Below, one piece after another: positions 15,183 to 20,898 of a stretch of 38,137 nt of DNA. A program made the translations under genes and the position numbers. Source of the stretch: Candidatus Cloacimonas sp. (GTDB taxonomy: Bacteria; Cloacimonadota; Cloacimonadia; Cloacimonadales; Cloacimonadaceae); contig DAONFA010000011.1 in assembly GCA_035403355.1 (NCBI GenBank), positions 17,577 to 55,713 on the forward strand. Direction: 5' to 3'. The notes under the pieces were generated by a model. That model was not told the origin of the DNA, made no database searches, and saw only the letters and a list, made by a program, of their open reading frames with translations. The first letter of the stretch is position 1. The number at the start of each line of letters is the position of its first letter.

Positions 15183-17082
15183 AACTCAGCTCCAAATATT
15201 GAGTTTCCAGTTCGGCAATGTTTTTTTTGCTGTTTTCAATTTGGTTAATCAGCAAGTCAATTTTCTGGCGTAATTCTTTTGCCCGCATAGCATTGCTGTA
15301 AGTAGAAGGAAGTGCCAGTTCAGAGTTCATTTTTTCAATTTGGTTATGGTTTTCAGCAATGGCTGCCTGCTCAAGTTCAATCTGTTTATGAATTTGTTCC
15401 AGATACCAAGGATTGATTTTCTTCTTCCTTTCTCGCATAACTGTTTTAACTTTTGGCACTTCGGGAATTGTAAATGCCAAGTTCAATGCGTCTCCCAGGT
15501 TTGTTTCCATTTCACTTATGGTAGAGTAAATTGCCTCATTTTCCAGGGCATTATGAAACACCCAGTATTTTGTAGCCAGCTGACGGATAAAATAGCGATC
15601 GTGACTTACAAAAATAACGGTTCCCTGATAACTCTGCAAAGCAGCAAGCAAACTATCACTCATTGCAATATCCAGATGATTTGTCGGTTCATCCATAATG
15701 AGCAAGTTTGGGTTTTGATGAATTAAAGTGCAAAGCAGCAACCGCGATTTTTCACCTCCGCTAAGGATGCCAACCTTCTTTTCCACTTCCAAACCTGTAA
15801 AACCGAAGCGCGCTAAATAACTTAATACATAGCCCCTTGTTTCACTTGGAACTATTTGCCATAAAGTATCCATCACGGTTAAATCTTCATCCAGCAAAAT
15901 CTGATGTTGATCATAATATCCTATTTCTAAGGATGCTCCAATTTTAAGTGAACCGGAAAATATTTCCCGTTCTTCCAGCAAAATTTTCAGTAAAGTTGTT
16001 TTACCGCAACCATTTGGTCCGATAATGCAAACCTTGTCCCGATAGTGAACTTGCAGATTTACATTTTTGGCTAAAAGAGGTCCTTCCGGAATACCGAAAG
16101 TAACATCTTTAAGGGTATAAACATCATTTCCGCTGCGTCCAGCTGTCTGGATATTAAGTTTTATTTTTTTTTCCTGCTGCGGTTTTTGAATTATCTCCAT
16201 TTTAGATAGCATTTTCAAACGGGATTTAGCCATATTGGTTTTCTGACCGGCAATGTTTTTACTGATAAAATCCTCGGTTTCATTGATGAACTTTTGCTGC
16301 CTGGCAAATTGCCTTTCCTGTGTTTTCAGCTCTATTGCCCTGGCTTCAGCAAAAGAGGAATAATTGCCTTTGGTAATGCTTAATTGCGTATTTTCCAGCT
16401 GATAAACAGTAGTAATGGTATTATCCAGAAAAGTGCGATCATGCGAAACAAGCAAAAAAGGTGCTATGCTGGAGTTCAGATATCTTTCCAGCCAGGAAAT
16501 CATTGCTATATCCAGATGATTTGTGGGCTCATCTAAAATCAATAAATCATAAGGCATTAACAAAATTGAGGCAAGGCACAGGCGGGTTTGTTCTCCTCCG
16601 CTGAAAGAACATAAGGGTTTTGCATAATCATTTTCACTAAAGCCAAGCGAAGTAATTACATATTTCATAGAGTTGGCAAATTCATCTCCACCGCTTGCCT
16701 GAAACTTATCCAAGACAACTTTCAGCTCATTCTCAATTGTTTCTGTATGTTTACTTTGCAATAATAAGGTTAGTTCATCTATCTGCTTATGTAATTTTAG
16801 CAGATCAGGACGGGCATTTTTAACATAATCACCCATCAGTATGTCCTTTTCCAGCACAGGATTTTGCGGTAAATACGCAATCCGGCATTTCTTGGCTTGC
16901 AAAACCTTGCCTTCGCTTGGGGAAATTATGCCTAACATCAATTTGATGAGAGTTGTTTTGCCACTGCCGTTGGAACCAATAAGTCCAATCCTGCTGTTAT
17001 GTTCCAAAGTGCAATTGATCCCTTTTAGAACATAGTTACCGGCAAATTCCACACCGGCATTTATAACCTGAATTATACTCAA
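15172..17082 (-). CDS. ABC-F family ATPase (Uup/YdiF/YfmM-like ribosome-associated protein)
   Basis: 636 residues. Two ABC ATPase domains lie in one chain with no membrane segments. The first has Walker A GSNGSGKTT (36-44), signature SGGEQTRL and LDEPTNHLD. The second has GPNGCGKTT (around 352-360), signature LSGGEKSRL and MDEPTNHLD. A charged linker separates them, and a C-terminal coiled coil runs from about 555 to 630. This is the ABC-F layout; members bind the ribosomal E site and modulate translation, and some protect against antibiotics. The start is a TTG at 17082; the N-terminus MSIIQVINAGVEF fits the family, although the ribosome site is weak. It is the first gene of a two-gene minus-strand operon with the dehydratase-like protein. 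Which ABC-F subfamily it belongs to is uncertain. Confidence 0.9.
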   Translation of the reverse strand: MSIIQVINAGVEFAGNYVLKGINCTLEHNSRIGLIGSNGSGKTTLIKLMLGIISPSEGKVLQAKKCRIAYLPQNPVLEKDILMGDYVKNARPDLLKLHKQIDELTLLLQSKHTETIENELKVVLDKFQASGGDEFANSMKYVITSLGFSENDYAKPLCSFSGGEQTRLCLASILLMPYDLLILDEPTNHLDIAMISWLERYLNSSIAPFLLVSHDRTFLDNTITTVYQLENTQLSITKGNYSSFAEARAIELKTQERQFARQQKFINETEDFISKNIAGQKTNMAKSRLKMLSKMEIIQKPQQEKKIKLNIQTAGRSGNDVYTLKDVTFGIPEGPLLAKNVNLQVHYRDKVCIIGPNGCGKTTLLKILLEEREIFSGSLKIGASLEIGYYDQHQILLDEDLTVMDTLWQIVPSETRGYVLSYLARFGFTGLEVEKKVGILSGGEKSRLLLCTLIHQNPNLLIMDEPTNHLDIAMSDSLLAALQSYQGTVIFVSHDRYFIRQLATKYWVFHNALENEAIYSTISEMETNLGDALNLAFTIPEVPKVKTVMRERKKKINPWYLEQIHKQIELEQAAIAENHNQIEKMNSELALPSTYSNAMRAKELRQKIDLLINQIENSKKNIAELETQYLELSYDS

Positions 17083-17142
17083 CTTTCTCTATCCCCGTTC
17101 TTTTTTCTCTGCCGGAAAAAACATTCCAACTTGCTTAAAGCT

Positions 17143-17169
17143 ATTTTAGGAATACACTTCTGCTGTCAA
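17143..17169 (-). promoter_or_regulatory. Possible promoter of the ABC-F operon
   Basis: On the minus strand TTGACA (17169-17164) and TAAAAT (17148-17143) are separated by 15 bases, which is short. It lies 60 bases before the TTG start. Confidence 0.25.
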
Positions 17170-17225
17170 CCTCATTTTTTGCTTGTCAAAAAAATGCCCT
17201 TAATTTTTAAGGTATATAACCGGTT

Positions 17226-17303
17226 CGGGATGTAGCGCAGTCCGGCTAGCGTACTTGAATGGGGTTCAAGTGGTCGCAGGTTCAAATCCTGTCATCCCGA
17301 CCA
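17226..17303 (+). tRNA. tRNA-Pro (anticodon GGG)
   Basis: A 7-bp acceptor stem (CGGGATG/CATCCCG) closes the cloverleaf. The anticodon stem CTTGA/TCAAG encloses the loop ATGGGGT, giving anticodon GGG at positions 34-36. The T arm is GCAGG TTCAAAT CCTGT. The discriminator A is followed by an encoded CCA (17301-17303), and a nine-T tract follows at once and could end transcription. Position 1 is C, paired with G72, a feature of some bacterial tRNA-Pro. Confidence 0.95.
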
Positions 17304-17411
17304 GTTTTTTTTTGCCTCTCACAGATTGCACAGATTACACGGATAAAAGATTTCACGCAGATAAAGATTTCACGCAGATTTCGCAGATTACGCAGATAAA
17401 AAATATAGGAG

Positions 17412-17431
17412 GGTTGACATCCTCATCAACC
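17412..17431. repeat. REP-like palindrome, degenerate copy
   Basis: GGTTGA CATCCTCA TCAACC: the 6-bp outer arms pair, while the two inner positions on each side no longer do. It keeps the TCCT core of the copy at 13407. Confidence 0.5.
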
Positions 17432-17565
17432 CAAAGAAAATAGGTAAGGGATGAACAGGATTAAAAGGATTTAAGGGATTTATTTATTAAGCCACCGAAA
17501 ACACCGAAGCCACTGAAAAAATCTCACGCAGATTTCGCAGATTACGCAGATAAAAATTATAGGAG

Positions 17566-17585
17566 GGTTGATGTCCTCGTCAACC
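17566..17585. repeat. REP-like palindrome
   Basis: GGTTGATG, core TCCT, CGTCAACC: arms pair throughout with one G-T pair. It is part of a longer direct repeat with the 17412 copy. Confidence 0.55.
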
Positions 17586-17682
17586 AAAAGAAAATAGGTA
17601 AGGGATGAACAGGATAAACAGGATTTAAGGGATTTTAGATTACAATTATTTAAAATGGCTTTCTATTTATATGTATTGAAAC

Positions 17683-17972
17683 GGAACTTTAAAATGCACC
17701 AGTTTTGGCAATGTAAAATGGAACTTTAAAATGCATCAGTTTTGGCAATGTAAAATGGTACAAAGAATGGCAATAAAAAACGGAACTTTAAAATGCACCA
17801 GTTTTGGCAATGGAAAATGGTACAAAGAATGGCTATGGAAGATGGAACTTTAAAATGCACCAGTTTTGGCAATGAAAAAGGAACTTTAAAATGCACCAGT
17901 TTTGGCTATGTAAAATGGTACAAAGTATGGCAATGGAAAATGGAACTTTAAAATGCACCAGTTTTGGCAATG
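17683..17972 (+). repeat. Six-copy 31-bp direct-repeat array, resembling IS21-type multiple terminal repeats
   Basis: The 31-bp unit begins GGAACTTTAAAATGCACCAG and ends TTTTGGCAATG. It occurs at 17683, 17720, 17782, 17844, 17880 and 17942, with at most one or two substitutions. Start-to-start distances are 37, 62, 62, 36 and 62. The longer intervals carry a common filler (AAAATGGTACAAAG-ATGGCAAT), so the array has a short and a long period. It is not coding. The AAAATGCACCAGTTTTG core looks like the transposase-binding terminal repeats of IS21-family elements, but no istA/istB is present. That likeness is from memory. Confidence 0.85.
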
Positions 17973-17993
17973 GAAAATGGAACAAAGATAAAA

Positions 17994-18022
17994 TTGACAG
18001 AAATATAGTATTTAGGTAACTT
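17994..18022 (+). promoter_or_regulatory. Candidate promoter of the infC operon
   Basis: TTGACA (17994-17999), 17-base spacer, TAACTT (18017-18022). The -35 is perfect and the -10 is only fair. It would give a leader of roughly 300 nt before infC, which contains the hairpins described below. A second TTGACA at 18134 has no convincing -10. Confidence 0.35.
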
Positions 18023-18052
18023 GAATATAGCTCAATAAGTTGAAGTGGGGAT

Positions 18053-18121
18053 TAACTTCAAGACCTCTAGACTTCAAGACCTCTCGACTTCAAGACATCA
18101 AGACCTTTTGACCTCTCGACC
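18053..18121. repeat. Minisatellite-like 'gacttcaagacctct' repeats
   Basis: Four to five imperfect copies of a 15-16-base unit (GACTTCAAGACCTCTC and shorter GACCTCTC forms). No coding frame. It lies between the 31-bp array and the infC leader proper. Confidence 0.55.
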
Positions 18122-18189
18122 CCAAAAAAATAATTGACATCCAACCAGCAATCAAAAAGATGGCCTAGAAAATGAAGCTGCTTGTTTCT

Positions 18190-18301
18190 ACCTTATGGCT
18201 TAACTATGCTGATAAGGTTTAAAATCAGATAAAAAGAAATACAAAAGTATTTACTGTGATGCAGGCGGTTTTCGTGAACAGAGAAAACCGCCTGTTTCAT
18301 T
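18190..18301 (+). promoter_or_regulatory. infC operon leader with attenuator-like hairpin
   Basis: Two stems are visible. ACCTTAT/ATAAGGT pairs 18190-18196 with 18212-18218. CAGGCGGTTTTC/GAAAACCGCCTG is a perfect 12-bp stem pairing 18262-18273 with 18283-18294, with a 9-nt loop and followed by TTTCATTT. The second looks like an intrinsic terminator placed 17 bases before the infC ribosome site. In Bacillus and relatives ribosomal protein L20, encoded by the third gene, represses this operon through such a leader. L20 control here is an inference. Confidence 0.55.
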
Positions 18302-18325
18302 TCCGGTAAGAAGGAGGTTCTTATA

Positions 18326-18955
18326 ATCCGGATAAAAAAAGGTAAGGCACGCACAAATGAAGTGGTGCCCAAGGAGCGAATCAATAATCAGATTACAGCT
18401 GAAAAAGTTCGTTTGATAGGTCCTGATGGAAAGCAGATAGGGGTTGTTTCCCTAAAAGAAGCGCTGCGTAAAGCAGAAAGTATGGATTTGGATTTGGTGG
18501 AAATTTCACCCAGTGCTGTTCCACCCGTTTGTCGTATTTTAGATTTCAGCAAGTATTATTTTGAGAAGGAAAAAAAGGCAAGAGAAGCAAGAAAAAGACA
18601 GCATGAAGTGGAAGTGAAAGAAATCAAGTTTGGTCCGAACACTGAAGAACACGATTATAACTTCAAGAAAAACAATGCCATAAAATTCCTTAAGCAACAT
18701 AACAAAGTTAAATTTACTATTCGTTTCCGAGGCAGACAGCTGGCTCATAAGGAACTTGGATATAAGGTTTTGGATAAGCTTAAAGAAGACCTTAATCATC
18801 TGGTAGATATTGATGGCGAACCGGTTGCGGATAGAAATCTGCTTTCTATGGTAGTTTCCCCTAAAAAGGATATTGACCGTATTTTAGCCAGCGATACCAA
18901 AATTGAGGAAACGGTTCTTCCAACGGACGAAAAGCCGGAACCGAATTCTTTATAG
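18326..18955 (+). CDS. infC: Translation initiation factor IF-3 (non-AUG start)
   Basis: 209 residues. IF-3 binds the 30S subunit, prevents 50S joining and checks start-codon choice. The N-domain motif RINNQITAEKVRLIGPDGKQIG, the linker rich in K/R/E, and the C-domain (KEIKFGPNTEEHDYNFKKNNAIKFL, KFTIRFRGRQLAHKELG) are complete. The start is set at ATC 18326: a perfect AAGGAGG at 18311-18317 sits 8 bases upstream, and the next codons (RIKKGKARTNEVVPKERIN) are in frame. An ATA at 18323 is almost as well placed. A GTG at 18362 has no ribosome site. Non-AUG starts on infC allow IF-3 to repress its own synthesis. First gene of infC-rpmI-rplT. The C-terminus is extended by an acidic tail ending KPEPNSL. 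Confidence 0.95.
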   Translation: MRIKKGKARTNEVVPKERINNQITAEKVRLIGPDGKQIGVVSLKEALRKAESMDLDLVEISPSAVPPVCRILDFSKYYFEKEKKAREARKRQHEVEVKEIKFGPNTEEHDYNFKKNNAIKFLKQHNKVKFTIRFRGRQLAHKELGYKVLDKLKEDLNHLVDIDGEPVADRNLLSMVVSPKKDIDRILASDTKIEETVLPTDEKPEPNSL

Positions 18956-19044
18956 AGATAAAGTAAACAGCATCATTGCGGAAGTTCCCTTTCCGCTCTG
19001 AAAGCTATCCATTGAGGGGAAAGAGAATATATAAGGAGATAAAA

Positions 19045-19239
19045 ATGCCTAAGCTCAAAACAAACCGTTCGGCAGCTAAAAGATTTAAGGTTACCGGCTC
19101 GGGAAAAATTGTGCGTCACCATGCCAAAAGTGCGCATATAAAAACAAAAAAATCGCCTAAACTGAAACGCAATCTGCGCAGTAGTGAAATCGTTAAAAAA
19201 TCCGATGAAAAAAGAATCTACAGAATGTTGGGCTTATAA
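19045..19239 (+). CDS. rpmI: 50S ribosomal protein L35 (bL35)
   Basis: 64 residues, the usual length. The sequence MPKLKTNRSAAKRFKVTGSG and the closing basic region match bL35. The ATG at 19045 follows TAAGGAGAT by five bases. An in-frame ATG at 18976 would add 23 residues that do not belong to the family and is rejected. Second gene of the infC operon, 16 bases before rplT. Confidence 0.97.
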   Translation: MPKLKTNRSAAKRFKVTGSGKIVRHHAKSAHIKTKKSPKLKRNLRSSEIVKKSDEKRIYRMLGL

Positions 19240-19255
19240 AAAGGAGGATGATTAA

Positions 19256-19603
19256 ATGCCAAGAATAACTAATAATGTTGCAGCTCACCGGAGAAGAAAA
19301 GATTATATGCTGAAAGCCCGTGGCTACTACGGAAGTAGAAGCAAAACTTATCGGGCAGCCAGACAAACAGTTGAACGTGCTATGGCTTTCTCTTTTGCCC
19401 ATCGCAAACAGAAAAAACGCCTGTTTAGAAGCTTGTGGATAACAAGAATCAATGCTGCTTGCAGATTGAATGATATGAGTTATAGCCAATTTATTAATGG
19501 ATTGCATAAAGCAAATATTCAAATTAACCGGAAAACTTTGGCACATCTTGCCTGGCACGATGCTCCGGCATTTGCAAAACTGGTAGAAATAGCCAAAGGT
19601 TAA
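19256..19603 (+). CDS. rplT: 50S ribosomal protein L20 (bL20)
   Basis: 115 residues, typical for bL20. It has the long basic N-terminal extension (MPRITNNVAAHRRRKDYMLKA) and the globular C-domain (LWITRINAACRLNDMSYSQF, NRKTLAHLAWHDAPAFAKLV). It binds 23S rRNA early in 50S assembly. In several bacteria it also represses its own operon by binding a leader structure. An AAGGAGG ribosome site precedes it. Confidence 0.98.
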   Translation: MPRITNNVAAHRRRKDYMLKARGYYGSRSKTYRAARQTVERAMAFSFAHRKQKKRLFRSLWITRINAACRLNDMSYSQFINGLHKANIQINRKTLAHLAWHDAPAFAKLVEIAKG

Positions 19604-19842
19604 AAAAAAAGGTAATAAAACGCAGATTACGCTGATTATGCAGATTTTGGAATGTTTAGTTGATGTTCCAAAGAACAAAATTGCTTCCAGCAGAAGATGG
19701 CAGTGAATTTGAGCCGGAAGTAGTATCTAATTACCTGAAGCTGAGTTATGCAAAGAATACTGTTAAGAACCGGAAAATAGGCGTGCCAGAAAAATCAGGA
19801 AACTGCCCTATAATATGATGGGTAAAAAGCTGCGAAATCTGG

Positions 19843-20898
19843 ATGCCGCAAGATGAGGGAAAGGTGGAAGAGGAATTACGAAAACTCATAGAAGAAGCTG
19901 AAAAAGATATTTTGGCTTGTTCCAGCCCCAATGACCTGTTAAATGTAAAAGCCAAATATTTGGGCAAAAAAAGTTTTCTGAGCTCTCTATATGCTCGGAT
20001 GAGAGATTTGCCCGCTGAAGAACGTCCCGCTTTCGGTAATTTGATAAATGAAACCCGGAATTGCGTAGAAGAACTTCTGGAACGGCAAAATAGAGCTATT
20101 AAAGAAGATGTTTGGAAGAAAAGGGAAACCACAGCAGCCATTGATCTTACGATGCCCGGGATTTTCAGTTCCCGGGGTGGATTACATCCTTTAACGATTG
20201 TCCGGCGTGAAATTGACGAGGTCTTTCTGGGCTTGGGTTTTGAAATTGCCGAGGGACCTGATATTGATGATGATTTTCACAATTTTGATGCCCTGAATAC
20301 TCCCTTAGACCATCCCTCGCGTAATCTTGCCGATACTTTCTATCTGGAAGGAGGGGGACTTTTAAGAACTCATACTTCCACTGTTCAGGTGCGGGTTATG
20401 GAAAAATACCCGCCACCGATAAAGATAATTTCCCCCGGACGCTGCTATAGAAATGATAAACCCGATCCTTCTCATTCCCCGGTGTTTCATCAGGTGGAAG
20501 CATTAGTTGTGGATAAAGGGATTTCTTTGGCAGATATGAAAGATATGCTGTCTCAATTTGCAGCCATTATGTTTGGCAGAAATGTTTCCAGCCGGATCAG
20601 ACCTCACTTCTTTCCTTTTACAGAACCCAGTGCGGAAATGGATATTTCCTGTGTTGTTTGCGGGGGAACAGGTTGCCGTGTTTGTAAATATTCCGGATGG
20701 TTGGAAATGGGTGGAGCGGGAATGGTTGATCCTAATGTTTTTGATATTTTGGGGATTGATTCTGAAGTTTATACCGGTTATGCTTTTGGATTAGGAATTG
20801 AAAGGATAGCTATGTTGAAATACAATATTCCGGATCTGCGTATTTTATATGAGAACGATTTAAAAATGCTGCGTCAGTTCAAAGGAGAACTAAGATGA
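19843..20898 (+). CDS. pheS: Phenylalanine--tRNA ligase alpha subunit
   Basis: 351 residues. The catalytic subunit joins Phe to tRNA-Phe as an alpha2-beta2 enzyme with PheT. After an N-terminal coiled coil come KYLGKKSFLSSL, the class II motif 1 region, LDHPSRNLADTFY, motif 2 (SPGRCYRND, then PSHSPVFHQVE) and motif 3 (GYAFGLGIERIAML). A CVVCGGTGCRVC four-cysteine loop precedes GWLEMGGAGMVDPNVF; many bacterial PheS proteins share this loop, which may bind zinc. The ATG at 19843 has no clear ribosome site. A GTG at 19864, five bases after GAGG, gives a 344-residue protein beginning VEEELRKL that fits the family equally well. The last base triplet overlaps the pheT ATG (ATGA). Confidence 0.97.
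   Translation: MPQDEGKVEEELRKLIEEAEKDILACSSPNDLLNVKAKYLGKKSFLSSLYARMRDLPAEERPAFGNLINETRNCVEELLERQNRAIKEDVWKKRETTAAIDLTMPGIFSSRGGLHPLTIVRREIDEVFLGLGFEIAEGPDIDDDFHNFDALNTPLDHPSRNLADTFYLEGGGLLRTHTSTVQVRVMEKYPPPIKIISPGRCYRNDKPDPSHSPVFHQVEALVVDKGISLADMKDMLSQFAAIMFGRNVSSRIRPHFFPFTEPSAEMDISCVVCGGTGCRVCKYSGWLEMGGAGMVDPNVFDILGIDSEVYTGYAFGLGIERIAMLKYNIPDLRILYENDLKMLRQFKGELR

Larger units (their letters stand above)
17304..17640. repeat. Dispersed intergenic repeats ('cgcagattacgcagat', 'ggatgaacaggat')
   Basis: No gene. CACAGATTACACGGAT/CGCAGATTACGCAGAT repeats fill 17327-17401 and 17520-17556. Two longer direct repeats include a GGAGGGTTGA...TCAACC palindrome followed by AAAATAGGTAAGGGATGAACAGGAT (about 17408-17470 and 17562-17640). 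The latter is related to the arms of the inverted repeat at 13213/14148. Confidence 0.6.

Noticed and set aside
17683..17972. CRISPR array
   Set aside because: Repeats are 31 bp and regularly placed, but the 'spacers' are only 5-31 bp, mostly identical to each other, and no cas gene is near.
18976..19044. Longer rpmI starting at 18976
   Set aside because: The 23 extra residues are not part of L35, and the ATG at 19045 has the ribosome site.
19193..19678. Minus-strand 161-residue ORF opposite rplT
   Set aside because: It is the antisense shadow of a ribosomal-protein gene, with odd composition (rich in C, F and S).
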